Shown piece after piece: positions 1-8,624 of a DNA stretch of 41,281 nt; position 1 is the stretch's first letter, and each line of letters begins with the position of its first letter. Under the pieces are notes generated by a model, which saw only the letters and a list, made by a program, of their open reading frames with translations, did no database searches and was not told the origin of the DNA. Where the stretch lies: positions 1-41,281 of the forward strand of contig NZ_VOBI01000030.1 of NCBI RefSeq assembly GCF_008369325.1, written 5' to 3'. Origin of the DNA: Pseudomonas sp. ANT_H12B (GTDB lineage: Bacteria > Pseudomonadota > Gammaproteobacteria > Pseudomonadales > Pseudomonadaceae). The position numbers were made by a program, and so were the translations under genes.

Positions 1-29
1 AATCACTCGCGTATCAGACTGAAGCTAAA

Positions 30-64
30 CGGCCTGAGTCCTGTTGAATACAGAACTCAGGCCG
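30..64. other. Inverted repeat upstream of lapG
   Basis: A perfect 10-bp inverted repeat (CGGCCTGAGT at 30-39, ACTCAGGCCG at 55-64) encloses a 15-nt loop. No T-run follows on the plus strand, so it is not a clear intrinsic terminator. It may be the end of an upstream unit or a regulatory hairpin in the lapG leader. I see no gene in 1-209. Confidence 0.45.
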
Positions 65-110
65 CTCAGGCATAGATGGGTAAACGTCCAACTTTGTGGG
101 GTCAGTTCAG

Positions 111-126
111 AGCGTGGGAACGATCA
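111..126. repeat. Fragment of the 110-bp GATCGTTCCC repeat
   Basis: AGCGTGGGAACGATCA matches the right end of the longer inverted repeats at 8625-8732 and 22436-22551. Only the last arm is present, so this is a remnant just upstream of lapG. An open frame running through it into lapG is therefore unlikely to be coding here. Confidence 0.5.
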
Positions 127-209
127 GTCCGCGTACCCACCCGACGACCTACCGTCCCTTTCAAAAAACACCGCCTAGACTTCAGGCATCTGCATTTGAG
201 CAGCCAGAC

Positions 210-917
210 ATGTCCCGCAGTCCGCGTAGTCCAGGAGGGTCAACGCTCCGACTTCGGTTCGGCGGATGGCTTCTGCTGACGAGCTTGCTGCTGACCGGGC
301 TCGGCAGCGTCTGGGCCGATTGGAATTTTGCGCAAACTCTCAATACCGCCCAAATCCGCTACGGCCCGCTCGGCCCGGCTCAGGGGCGGATCGCAGCGTG
401 GGGCCAAATGCTGCAAAGCGAAGTCAACGCGCCCGCGCCCGAGCAACTGAACGCGGTCAATCGCTTCTTCAATCAACAACTGAGTTTTCAGGACGACAGC
501 CACATCTGGCATCAGAGCGATTACTGGGCCACGCCTGTCGAATCGCTGATCAAGGGTGCCGCCGACTGCGAGGACTACGCCCTGGCGAAGTATTTCAGCC
601 TGCGCCACCTCGCAATTCCCAGCGAGAAACTGCGCACTACCTACGTTAAAGCGCTGGCCCGGAACCAGGTGCACATGGTGCTGACTTTCTATAACAGCCC
701 CACGGCCGATCCGCTGGTGCTGGACAACTTGATCGGCGAGATCCGCCCCGCCTCCCAACGCAAAGACTTGCTGCCGGTGTACGCCTTCAACGCCGAAGGC
801 CTGTACCTGCCGGGAACCAATGGCAGCAAACGCAGCAGCGACTCGAAGAATCTGTCGCGCTGGCAAGACGTACTGAAAAAGATGCAGGCCGAAGGGTTCG
901 CCGTGGGCGACGGCTAG
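210..917 (+). CDS. lapG: LapG-type periplasmic cysteine protease (BTLCP family)
   Basis: LapG is a calcium-dependent periplasmic protease that cuts the N-terminus of LapA-type adhesins after a di-alanine and so releases them from the cell surface. From the ATG at 210 the product is 235 aa. It has a basic N-terminus, a hydrophobic core at about 20-33 and a likely cleavage after VWA (residue 36). The transglutaminase-like catalytic set is visible: Cys120 in ADCEDY, His155 in VHMV and Asp172 in VLDN. The frame is open from 96, but the upstream part overlaps repeat sequence, and the start at 210 gives a proper signal peptide. No strong ribosome site precedes it, so the exact start is uncertain. 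lapD follows after 22 bp, as in the known LapD-LapG pair. Identity is firm from the motifs and context. Confidence 0.93.
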   Translation: MSRSPRSPGGSTLRLRFGGWLLLTSLLLTGLGSVWADWNFAQTLNTAQIRYGPLGPAQGRIAAWGQMLQSEVNAPAPEQLNAVNRFFNQQLSFQDDSHIWHQSDYWATPVESLIKGAADCEDYALAKYFSLRHLAIPSEKLRTTYVKALARNQVHMVLTFYNSPTADPLVLDNLIGEIRPASQRKDLLPVYAFNAEGLYLPGTNGSKRSSDSKNLSRWQDVLKKMQAEGFAVGDG

Positions 918-939
918 CTGCCAAAGCAAGGAGCGTTTT

Positions 940-2880
940 ATGTCATTACGCAAACAGTTGTTTCTCGCCATTTGCCTGTTCCTGCTGGTGGCGTTCAGCG
1001 GCAGTTTTTTTGTCAGTCTGGAAAGCTCTCGCGACCAGATGCTCGGCCAGTTGCGCTCCCACGCCCAGGACGCGGCCACCGCATTGGGTTTGTCGTTGAC
1101 GGCGCAGATCGATGATCCGGCCATGATCGAGTTGATGGTCAGCTCGATTTTCGACAGCGGCTATTTCAACAGCATCCGGATCATCAACATCGGGACTGAG
1201 CAGGTGCTGGTGGCGCGCAGCGCACCGGCGCAAATCGACGGTGTTCCCGCCTGGTTTGTCAGTCTGGTCAACCTGCGTCCACAGGGCGGCGAAGCGCTGA
1301 TCATGCGTGGCTGGGAACAGGTGGCACGGGTTGAAGTTTTGAGTAATCCGCAGTTTGCCCTGGCCAAACTCTGGGACAGCACCCTCGGCAGCCTGATCTG
1401 GCTGCTGCTGTGCGGACTGCTCAGCACGGTGTTTGGTGGTTGGTTGTTGCGGCGGCAATTCCGGCCGCTCGACGTCATGGTCAAACAGGCCGAAGCCATC
1501 AGTAAACGCGAATTTTTAAGCCTGCCGAAACTGCCACGCACACCTGAATTGAAACGTGTGGTATTGGCCATGAACCAGATGGTCGAGAAGCTCAAAGCGT
1601 TGTTCGCCGAGGAGGCGGCGCGCAGTGAAAAGCTGCGGGCCGAGTCCTATCAGGACAGCCTGACGGGGCTGGCCAATCGACGCTTGCTGGATGAACACCT
1701 GGCCGACCATTTGCTGGTTTCGGAGCAGAGCAGCGACGGCCATTTGCTGTTGTTGCGGCTCAACGATCTGGTCGGCCTCAACCAGCGTTTGGGCGGCCAG
1801 CGCACTGATGCCTTGATCGGCACCGTCGGTGTATTGCTCACGCGTCTGACCCAACTTGGGGAACGTCGCACCTGGCTGGCAGCGCGCAATCGCGGTGGCG
1901 AGTTCAGCCTGCTGACACCCGGTCTCGACACCAAGGACGCCGCACGCCTGGCCGCCGAAATCAGCGCCACCCTGGAAAACCTGCGCCTGACCGGCACCAG
2001 CGATTGCATGCCCGTGGCGCATATTGGGGTCGTCGCCTATCACCCTGGCGAGTCGGCCAGCGAGGTGCTGATGCGCCTTGATCAAGCGCTGACCCAGGCC
2101 CAGCAACATCCCGAGCGGCCGTGGGTTCACTTGGCCCACTCCACTACCGCGCCGAACCAGTCCCAGAGCGATTGGCGCGCCTGGATCGACGATGCCCTGA
2201 CCGAAAGCAAAATGCAGCTGTATTTCCAACCGGTGGTGCAATGCGCCGACACCAGCCAGGTGCTGCACCACAAAGTCCTCGCACGCCTGCTCGACCCACA
2301 AGGCGAGGCGATTGCTGCCGGGTATTTCCTGCCGTGGATCGAGCGTCTCGGCTGGTCCGCGCGGTTCGATCTCGCGATGCTCGAAGCGACCCTCGACTAC
2401 CTCGTCGTCAACCGTTGGCCCCTGGCGTTGAGCCTGTCCGGCAGCACCCTGCGCGATCAAGTACAGCTGCAAAAGATCCTCGACATGCTTGAATCGCTGC
2501 CCGAACTGGCGCCCTTGCTGATCCTGGAAATCGACGAACGCCAGCGGCCGCCACCCGACGAATTGCAGCGCTTGAGCCACAGCCTTCTCAATACCGGCTA
2601 CCGCATCGGTTTGCAGCATTTTGGTGGCAGCTTCAGTCAGATAGGCAATCTGACTCAGTTGGGGCTGGCTTACTTGAAAATCGACGGTGCGTATATTCGG
2701 GGCATTGATGAACAGAGTGATAAACGGCTGTTCATCGAGGCGATTTTCAGGGCAACCAACAGCATTGATTTGCCGTTGATTGCGGAGATGGTCGAGACGC
2801 AAGGCGAATTGGAGGTGATCAGGGAGCTGGGGGTGTTTGGGGTGATGGGCAGGTTGATCGGGCCGCCGGAGCCGATGTGA
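940..2880 (+). CDS. lapD: LapD-type c-di-GMP receptor, inner membrane
   Basis: The 646-aa LapD-type protein binds c-di-GMP in the cytoplasm and, when bound, captures LapG through its periplasmic domain, protecting the surface adhesin. The order is TM1 (about 7-27), a periplasmic sensor of about 120 residues, TM2 (150-171), HAMP (about 172-222), a degenerate GGDEF domain with RGGEF at 318-322, and a degenerate EAL domain with KVLARL at 445-450 in place of EAL. Both catalytic motifs are altered, as expected for a receptor rather than a cyclase or phosphodiesterase. AAGGAG lies 7-8 nt before the ATG, and the gene is 22 bp after lapG, so the two are probably one operon. The 3' end of this gene has a decayed second copy at about 5669-5760. 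Confidence 0.95.
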   Translation: MSLRKQLFLAICLFLLVAFSGSFFVSLESSRDQMLGQLRSHAQDAATALGLSLTAQIDDPAMIELMVSSIFDSGYFNSIRIINIGTEQVLVARSAPAQIDGVPAWFVSLVNLRPQGGEALIMRGWEQVARVEVLSNPQFALAKLWDSTLGSLIWLLLCGLLSTVFGGWLLRRQFRPLDVMVKQAEAISKREFLSLPKLPRTPELKRVVLAMNQMVEKLKALFAEEAARSEKLRAESYQDSLTGLANRRLLDEHLADHLLVSEQSSDGHLLLLRLNDLVGLNQRLGGQRTDALIGTVGVLLTRLTQLGERRTWLAARNRGGEFSLLTPGLDTKDAARLAAEISATLENLRLTGTSDCMPVAHIGVVAYHPGESASEVLMRLDQALTQAQQHPERPWVHLAHSTTAPNQSQSDWRAWIDDALTESKMQLYFQPVVQCADTSQVLHHKVLARLLDPQGEAIAAGYFLPWIERLGWSARFDLAMLEATLDYLVVNRWPLALSLSGSTLRDQVQLQKILDMLESLPELAPLLILEIDERQRPPPDELQRLSHSLLNTGYRIGLQHFGGSFSQIGNLTQLGLAYLKIDGAYIRGIDEQSDKRLFIEAIFRATNSIDLPLIAEMVETQGELEVIRELGVFGVMGRLIGPPEPM

Positions 2881-2995
2881 TTCGTCCGACCGCTTGTCTT
2901 ATACCTGCCTTCACCTGTCAGATCTGACAGTAGGCAGACACTGGCATTGAGCATCTAATCCATCCATATCGATTGCCGCCCGCTCGGGCGTTTAC
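2797..2995 (+). repeat. Left copy of a duplicated lapD-3'-end/leader segment
   Basis: The last ~85 bp of lapD and the following ~115 bp reappear in degenerate form at about 5669-5865. Shared blocks include GTGATCAGGGAGCTG (ATGATCAGGGAGCTG in the second copy), CAGGTTGATCGG, the palindrome CTGTCAGATCTGACAG with AGTAGGCA after it, and ATCTAATCCATCCAT. This copy is the parent because it contains intact lapD. Confidence 0.85.
2915..2930. promoter_or_regulatory. 16-bp perfect palindrome, copy 1
   Basis: CTGTCAGATCTGACAG is a perfect palindrome 94 bp before the start of the first large paralogue and 35 bp after the lapD stop. An identical copy lies at 5784-5799 before the second paralogue. No T-run follows. 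A dimeric-regulator operator is the simplest reading; a hairpin or processing site is also possible. Confidence 0.55.
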
Positions 2996-3024
2996 GCATC
3001 ACTTATGGATAAAGGCACTCGCTC

Positions 3025-5658
3025 ATGACCAGCCAATTTACAGGTTCTACCGCCGACTCCACTGGACAAATCCAGGTATTTCCCTCCGAGCCCGGTATCG
3101 GCGTGCTGGTAATCTCGCCGCCCTACGTCATCGGTTACAAACCGTTGAGCGACAATGCGTTGGGCGTCAACTACAGCATGGTGCACAGCGACCTTCGAGG
3201 GTTGTTGGTTTACATCCTGACTTATTTGCAGATGACGATAGGCGACCAGATCGATGTATTCCTCGGGCCAGGCACCACCCCCGTCGCGTCATTCTCGGTC
3301 ACTGACAAGGATTTCGATGCTGAAGGAAATGCCAAAAACATTCCCTTCTACATTCCGGTCAAGACCATGGAAAACAAGTACCCACAGCCTGGGAACCTGC
3401 CGTTCAGATTTGGTGTAAAGCGCTTGGGTGGAAACGAGGAAAAATCAACGCCGTTTGATCTTTTTTACAAGAGTTTCCCACCTGGAGATCCCGATACTGA
3501 CGGTGGCAAGCCTTTCAACCAGGGGCTGCCCCTGCCCATCGCCTCAGAAACAATCATCGATCAGAACGTGATTGCTGAGGGCATGACCGTGACCGTGTTG
3601 GCCTACTTGCATCAAGCCATGGATGATGTGGTGGAGCTCGCCTTTGGGCCACTGGCGTTGTTTTTCACGGTCACGGACCCCACAGCCGATATCGTCTTTG
3701 ATCTCACGCCGGAACTGTTGGGCCAACTCTCCGCCAGTGATGTTCTGATCGTGCGATATCAATTGACCGACAAAGTACATAACCAGAGTGGCTGGTCGGA
3801 CGCCTTGAAGTTGCAGGCAAAGCCCGGCGTCACGCTGCTGTCGGCACCGGTGGTTGAACTGGCGGACGAATTCAACGTGGTCAATCACGACACTCTGGCG
3901 GGCAACCCCATGTCGGTGTTGGTTACCGGTGTATTTGCTACTGATGACGAAATCGTTTTGACGCTGGCGGGGTTTACCCACTCCGGTGAGCCGGTGACAC
4001 ATGCCTACCGCAAAACCCTGAGCAGTTCCGGCAGGACGGTGTTCTTTGACGTGGAAAACGAGCGCGTACAGGCGCTGATCCGGGGCGCACTGCGGTTGAC
4101 TTACGTGCTGACCAAAAAAAGCACCGGTAAACCACAGCATTCGAAACCTGCTGACATCACTATCAGTGGCTCGTCCAGCCCACTGCGTGCACCGACAGTT
4201 GAACAGGCTGTGGCGGATGAGTTACCCGCCGACACTGCAATGGCCCAGGTACTCGTGCCCTCTTACTGGCCACTGAAAGTCGGGGCGACGGTCAAGTTGT
4301 ATTGGCAAGTAACAGGAGCGGATGGCGTGATGAGCCGCTTTATTTTCGGCCGCACCGCAACCGACCCCAGCCTGCCCATCACCTTCGACGTCGCCGCTAA
4401 ATATATCGCGCCTTACGCAGGTCAGCCGTTAACGGTGCATTGCGACATCGCTAACCCGGGGAAAGTGGCCGTGACCTCCGAATTGCTGCAATTGGTAATT
4501 GGCGAGGAGGCCAAGCTCGAATTGTTGCCACCGTTTCTGGTCAAGCCGGCGGTCAGCCCGATTGATGTATTGGCCTATCCGGAAGGGGTGACGATGCGAA
4601 TTGAATACCTCGGGGCACGGGACGGTGACCGGGCGCGATTGGTCGAGGTCAATGCGCCGGCCGGTTCGCCACAGTTTCCGCTGGTGGCGTTCAACAGCAA
4701 CAAGCGCGTCAATACCAAGTTGACGCCAGAGTTCCTGGCGGCCCGGCAGGGAAAGGAGATTGACCTGCGGTGGAATCTGAATCGCGGCGGCGGGCAGGCC
4801 GGGAAATCACCGGTGGTGGAATTGAGTGTGCTGAAAATTGCGGATGGGGATATTCGCTTGCCAACTCCAACCATAGACCGTGCATCAGGGCAGGAACTGG
4901 ATGTGACCCGACTGCTGAGCACGGATCCGATAACCGTTGCTCCCTGGCTGCATTTCTGGAATGAACTTGTTTCGTTAACCTTTGAAGGTACGAGGCTTGA
5001 CGGCACAGGTTTTTATTTGGAATTTCTTAAAAATGAGCCATCCACCCCACCGGGCCTGAATAAAACGTTGCCGATTGAGGAATTAAAAAAACTCAAAAAC
5101 GGGAGCACTCTGAAAATCAGTTTCACCGTATCGTTTAATGACTCCACTGGCAAAACAACAGTCATCTTCCCCGAGCGCAAATACAACATTGTAAATGTTG
5201 TATTAGAAGAAAATTTTGACTCCACTCCAGTTCAGTCCATCGGAATAGGTCAAACTATTGAAACACCCAGCATGACAATCCGAATTCTATCAGCAAACGC
5301 CACTTTAAAAATTGCAGACTCACGCACATTAACGACACACTTTCCTGTTCCGCAACAACAACCTGGGAGAATGGAAAAACATGTACTATTTTTAGACTCA
5401 ACTAATACTAACGTAACTATCTCTCTATCCTTCAAGGCAGCTTATTCAAGAATTAGTTTTTGGTACAATCAAACCAAAAGTACTACAACTGTCTTCTTTC
5501 TTGGAACACGCGGTGTTCTTGGGCAACAATCCTTTAACTCCAATGAGTCTCCCTCAGGACTGCATAATCTTGTAGGATCTTACCCCGGAATTATAGGAAT
5601 CGAAATCCGGGGAAACAATGACGCTTACTTATTAGACCACTTTCAATTCGATCTCTAA
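3025..5658 (+). CDS. Large multi-module beta-rich protein of unknown function, paralogue 1
   Basis: This 877-aa protein has no function I recognise. It starts at an ATG with AAGG about 10 nt upstream. It has no signal peptide, no transmembrane segment and no RTX repeats. By eye it divides into six modules of about 110-160 residues (approximately 1-160, 165-275, 276-386, 388-495, 497-610, 612-724). The modules reuse the pattern of a proline-rich opening, a V-x-x-Y/W strand, GD-x-V strands and a closing S-G/K-P-x-x-x-x-V strand, like Ig-like beta sandwiches. A C-terminal tip (726-877), encoded by visibly AT-richer DNA, ends in DHFQFDL, a pattern seen at the end of jelly-roll or lectin-like domains. 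It is collinear with the protein at 5890-8529 (DTDGGKPFNQGL, LLVYIL, SVTD, GWSDAL, AKYIAPYA and WNLNRGGGQAGKS are shared). Placement between lapD and the adhesin suggests a surface or matrix role, but this is inference. Confidence 0.85.
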   Translation: MTSQFTGSTADSTGQIQVFPSEPGIGVLVISPPYVIGYKPLSDNALGVNYSMVHSDLRGLLVYILTYLQMTIGDQIDVFLGPGTTPVASFSVTDKDFDAEGNAKNIPFYIPVKTMENKYPQPGNLPFRFGVKRLGGNEEKSTPFDLFYKSFPPGDPDTDGGKPFNQGLPLPIASETIIDQNVIAEGMTVTVLAYLHQAMDDVVELAFGPLALFFTVTDPTADIVFDLTPELLGQLSASDVLIVRYQLTDKVHNQSGWSDALKLQAKPGVTLLSAPVVELADEFNVVNHDTLAGNPMSVLVTGVFATDDEIVLTLAGFTHSGEPVTHAYRKTLSSSGRTVFFDVENERVQALIRGALRLTYVLTKKSTGKPQHSKPADITISGSSSPLRAPTVEQAVADELPADTAMAQVLVPSYWPLKVGATVKLYWQVTGADGVMSRFIFGRTATDPSLPITFDVAAKYIAPYAGQPLTVHCDIANPGKVAVTSELLQLVIGEEAKLELLPPFLVKPAVSPIDVLAYPEGVTMRIEYLGARDGDRARLVEVNAPAGSPQFPLVAFNSNKRVNTKLTPEFLAARQGKEIDLRWNLNRGGGQAGKSPVVELSVLKIADGDIRLPTPTIDRASGQELDVTRLLSTDPITVAPWLHFWNELVSLTFEGTRLDGTGFYLEFLKNEPSTPPGLNKTLPIEELKKLKNGSTLKISFTVSFNDSTGKTTVIFPERKYNIVNVVLEENFDSTPVQSIGIGQTIETPSMTIRILSANATLKIADSRTLTTHFPVPQQQPGRMEKHVLFLDSTNTNVTISLSFKAAYSRISFWYNQTKSTTTVFFLGTRGVLGQQSFNSNESPSGLHNLVGSYPGIIGIEIRGNNDAYLLDHFQFDL

Positions 5659-5668
5659 AATTTCGGAA

Positions 5669-5865
5669 AATGGGACGCAAAGTGAGTTGGAGATGATCAG
5701 GGAGCTGAGGCTGTTTGGGCAGGTTGATCGGACCGCCGGGGCCGATGCAAGGATTCGACCACTCGTCTTAAACCTGTGAATACCTGTCAGATCTGACAGT
5801 AGGCAATCATTCACGCCGGACGATCTAATCCATCCATGCCGGTGCCGCCCACTCGGGAAGCCAGG
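5669..5865 (+). pseudogene. Decayed copy of the lapD 3' end plus leader
   Basis: Following the first paralogue is a stretch matching lapD 2797-2880 and its downstream leader. GAG TTG GAG ATG ATC AGG GAG CTG still reads ELEMIREL, matching ELEVIREL at the end of LapD. A deletion of about 8 bp after CTGTTTGGG then breaks the frame. The match continues through the palindrome and ATCTAATCCATCCAT. It shows that the second paralogue arose from a duplication unit running from the end of lapD through the first paralogue. Confidence 0.85.
5784..5799. promoter_or_regulatory. 16-bp perfect palindrome, copy 2
   Basis: CTGTCAGATCTGACAG is identical to 2915-2930. It sits 90 bp before the ATG of the second paralogue, against 94 bp for the first copy. 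It is intact although the surrounding duplicated DNA has diverged, which fits a retained function. Confidence 0.55.
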
Positions 5866-5889
5866 CGCCCCTATGGAAGGTACTCATTC

Positions 5890-8529
5890 ATGAATAGCCC
5901 AGTGACAAACGCTGCCCCCGCGTCCAACGGACAAGTCGTGGTATTTCCTCCCGATCGCGGCATCGGCGTGCTGGCGGTCGTCGCGCCCTATCCGCCCGGT
6001 TTCAAACCGCAGAGCGACGGCGCCCTAGGGATCAACATCAATATGGTGCACGGTGACCGTGACGGATTGCTGGTTTACATCCTGGCCTATCTGAACATGG
6101 CCATCGGCGACAACATCAAGGTTTACATCGAAACAAAAAACGCTCCCGTCGCTGAATTCTCGGTCACCGACGCGCATTTCGATGCTCAAGGGGAAGCGAA
6201 AAACATTCCGTTTCATATTTCCGCCAAAGACATGGAAGCCAGGTTTCCGCAATCCGAGAACAAGGCCTTCTGGTTCGAGGCTGTGCGCGTGAGCGGCAAC
6301 GGCACCGAAGTATCGCCGCGTGTTTCGATGCTCTACAAACATCCAGCGCCGGGCGAAGCGGACACCGACGGCGGCAAGCCATTCAACCAAGGGCTCAAGT
6401 TGCCCATTGCCTCGGAAAGCGTCGTCGATCAGACCGTGATCGATGACGGCATGTTCGTGACCGTGCCGGCGTACTTCAATCAATCGATCGGTGACGTAGT
6501 GGTGCTTGCCTTCGGATCATTGCTCCTGGAGACCAGTGTCACCGTATTAGGGGATGTAGTATTTGAGCTGACACCGGAAATGCTCGCCACCCTGGCGCCG
6601 ACCAACAGCCTGGTGGTGCGTTGGGAAGTGTTCGACGTGGTGGAAAACTCCAGTGGTTGGTCGGATGCGCTCATCCTCACGTTCAAACCCGGCATGGTGC
6701 TGCTAGCCGCACCGATTTTTGAATTGGCCGATTCCGACAACGTGGTGGATCACGATCGGCTCGCCGGCGGTGCCATGACGATCCTGGCCACCGGTGTATT
6801 TGCAGAAAATGATCTGATCGAGCTGACCCTGGAAGGGTTCACCAAAGGTGGCGACCCAGTCACTCACACCTTCAGCGTGACGCTGGCTGCCGCGAGCAGA
6901 GCCCTGGACTTTCCGGTGTTGAATGAGTGGGTACGCAACCTGATTGGAGGTTCGGCGCGAGCCTCTTATACGGTGACCAAAGCAGGCAAGACCCAGCGCT
7001 CGAAACCCGCCGACGCCACCTTCACCGGCACATCCCTGCCATTGGGCCTGCCGATTGTCGATCCGCTGGTGGACAACAAGCTACCGGTCGACACCGCCAC
7101 GGCCACGGTTCGGGTCGCCGAATACTGGCCCTTGAAAAAAGGTGCGTTCGTCAAACTCAACTGGCAAACCACCGATCAGGACGGGATTGTGACGCTGTTC
7201 ATTTTCCAGCTGGTTGTCACCGACCCGGTACAGCCCGTCATCTTCCAGGTGCCAGCCAAATATATCGCCCCGTACGCCAGCACCCCTTTGACCGTGCAAT
7301 GCACGGTGAATAACCCGGGTGAGGTAGAGGTGTTTTCCGAATTGCTGCAATTGATGTTTGGCGATGCAGCGCAAGTAGTATTGGAGCCACCGTTTCCGGT
7401 ACCGCCAGCCACACAGCTGATCGACCCGTTGGGTGATCTCCCGACGATCCGGATTGAATACCTCGGGGCACTGGACGGTGACCGGGCGCGATTGGTCGAG
7501 GTCAATGCGCCGCCCGGTTCGCCACAGTTCCCGCTGGTGGCGTTCAACAGCAACAAGCGCGTCAATACCGTGTTGACCCTAGCGTTTCTGATGGCCCGGC
7601 AGGGAAAGGAGATTGAACTGCGATGGAATCTGAATCGCGGCGGCGGGCAGGCCGGGAAGTCACCGGTAGTGAAATTGAGCGTCCTGAAGATTGCGGATGG
7701 GGATATTCGCCTGCCGACACCGGCGATTGATGGCGCGGTAGGCAATGAACTGGATGTAACAAAAATGCGGCTCACCGATCAATTTCGAGTGACGGGCTGG
7801 CCGCATCAGATGGCGGGGCAGCGGGTGTGGTTACGCTATGACGGATTCAATGCCAGTGGTGCGGCGGTATTCCTTGAGGATCTCAAAGGCGAGCCGCACA
7901 ACGCGTTGCCAGGGCTGATCCGGCCGGCGGCGGTGGAGTGGTTGAAAACGCTTAAGGATGGGAAAACAGTAACGATTACCTTCAGGGTGAGTTTTGATGG
8001 TGTTGAAGATGTAATTAAAGCAACACAATTCCCTACACGCGCCTATACAGTTAAATCACCGAAACAGCCCGTATCAGGACATGAAAACTGGGAACGGGAA
8101 ACACTAAGAACATTACCCTATGACACCCCCATAAATTTCGCCAGCGGCCTGACGCTGACGACTCAACCCATTGAAGGCGGGCGTAACCCCGCGAGGCTTT
8201 ACAAGCCGGAATCACACTATGGGGGAGTAGTAGGTAACGTATCCATGATTAGCGGATCACCTATCAGCCTTAGATTTGAACTTAATGGAGTGGCGAGAAA
8301 AATCAGTTTTATCTATATAAACTCCCATGACAGCCAAAACAACGTTTCCTTCTTTGACGTCAACGACAACCGCATAGACATTAAGTATTTAGTACTCGGT
8401 GACGCTCACATTGTAAATACCATTACTTTCAGCTCAAGCACCTACTGCCATTACTTCATAATAACAATATCCGACCCTGTCGCCCTTGATCAAGGCGCGG
8501 TAATCGACAATATAAGCTGGACAGCTTAA
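5890..8529 (+). CDS. Large multi-module beta-rich protein of unknown function, paralogue 2
   Basis: This 879-aa protein is a tandem paralogue of the protein at 3025-5658, and I do not recognise its function. The ATG at 5890 (MNSPV) is chosen because GGAAGG lies about 9 nt upstream and the position matches the start of paralogue 1. An in-frame ATG at 5836 lies in duplicated leader DNA. It has the same six beta-rich modules and no signal peptide or membrane segment. The C-terminal tip (about 727-879) differs from that of paralogue 1, though both share strand patterns such as ISFxY and a final DN-x-S/Q-x-like ending (here IDNISW). DNA from about 8000 on is richer in A and T than the body. The stretch 7453-7713 is nearly identical to 4600-4860 of paralogue 1. 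A soluble, possibly glycan-binding or surface-exported protein is a guess only. Confidence 0.85.
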   Translation: MNSPVTNAAPASNGQVVVFPPDRGIGVLAVVAPYPPGFKPQSDGALGININMVHGDRDGLLVYILAYLNMAIGDNIKVYIETKNAPVAEFSVTDAHFDAQGEAKNIPFHISAKDMEARFPQSENKAFWFEAVRVSGNGTEVSPRVSMLYKHPAPGEADTDGGKPFNQGLKLPIASESVVDQTVIDDGMFVTVPAYFNQSIGDVVVLAFGSLLLETSVTVLGDVVFELTPEMLATLAPTNSLVVRWEVFDVVENSSGWSDALILTFKPGMVLLAAPIFELADSDNVVDHDRLAGGAMTILATGVFAENDLIELTLEGFTKGGDPVTHTFSVTLAAASRALDFPVLNEWVRNLIGGSARASYTVTKAGKTQRSKPADATFTGTSLPLGLPIVDPLVDNKLPVDTATATVRVAEYWPLKKGAFVKLNWQTTDQDGIVTLFIFQLVVTDPVQPVIFQVPAKYIAPYASTPLTVQCTVNNPGEVEVFSELLQLMFGDAAQVVLEPPFPVPPATQLIDPLGDLPTIRIEYLGALDGDRARLVEVNAPPGSPQFPLVAFNSNKRVNTVLTLAFLMARQGKEIELRWNLNRGGGQAGKSPVVKLSVLKIADGDIRLPTPAIDGAVGNELDVTKMRLTDQFRVTGWPHQMAGQRVWLRYDGFNASGAAVFLEDLKGEPHNALPGLIRPAAVEWLKTLKDGKTVTITFRVSFDGVEDVIKATQFPTRAYTVKSPKQPVSGHENWERETLRTLPYDTPINFASGLTLTTQPIEGGRNPARLYKPESHYGGVVGNVSMISGSPISLRFELNGVARKISFIYINSHDSQNNVSFFDVNDNRIDIKYLVLGDAHIVNTITFSSSTYCHYFIITISDPVALDQGAVIDNISWTA

Positions 8530-8565
8530 CTACCGAAGAGATAAAAATCAGGATTTATTAGTTAA

Positions 8566-8618
8566 TAAAGTGACGTATTAATTTACGAACAAGTACGAAA
8601 AAGGGGACGTATTTATTT
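8566..8618. repeat. Two degenerate GGGGACGTATTTATTT-like motifs
   Basis: AAAGTGACGTATTAATTT (about 8567-8584) and AAAGGGGACGTATTTATTT (about 8600-8618) are degenerate direct copies. Similar AT-rich motifs often border IS200-like or REP-associated transposase genes, but no transposase frame is present here. They are probably remnants in the 286-bp convergent gap between paralogue 2 and the adhesin. Confidence 0.3.
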
Positions 8619-8624
8619 GCCATT

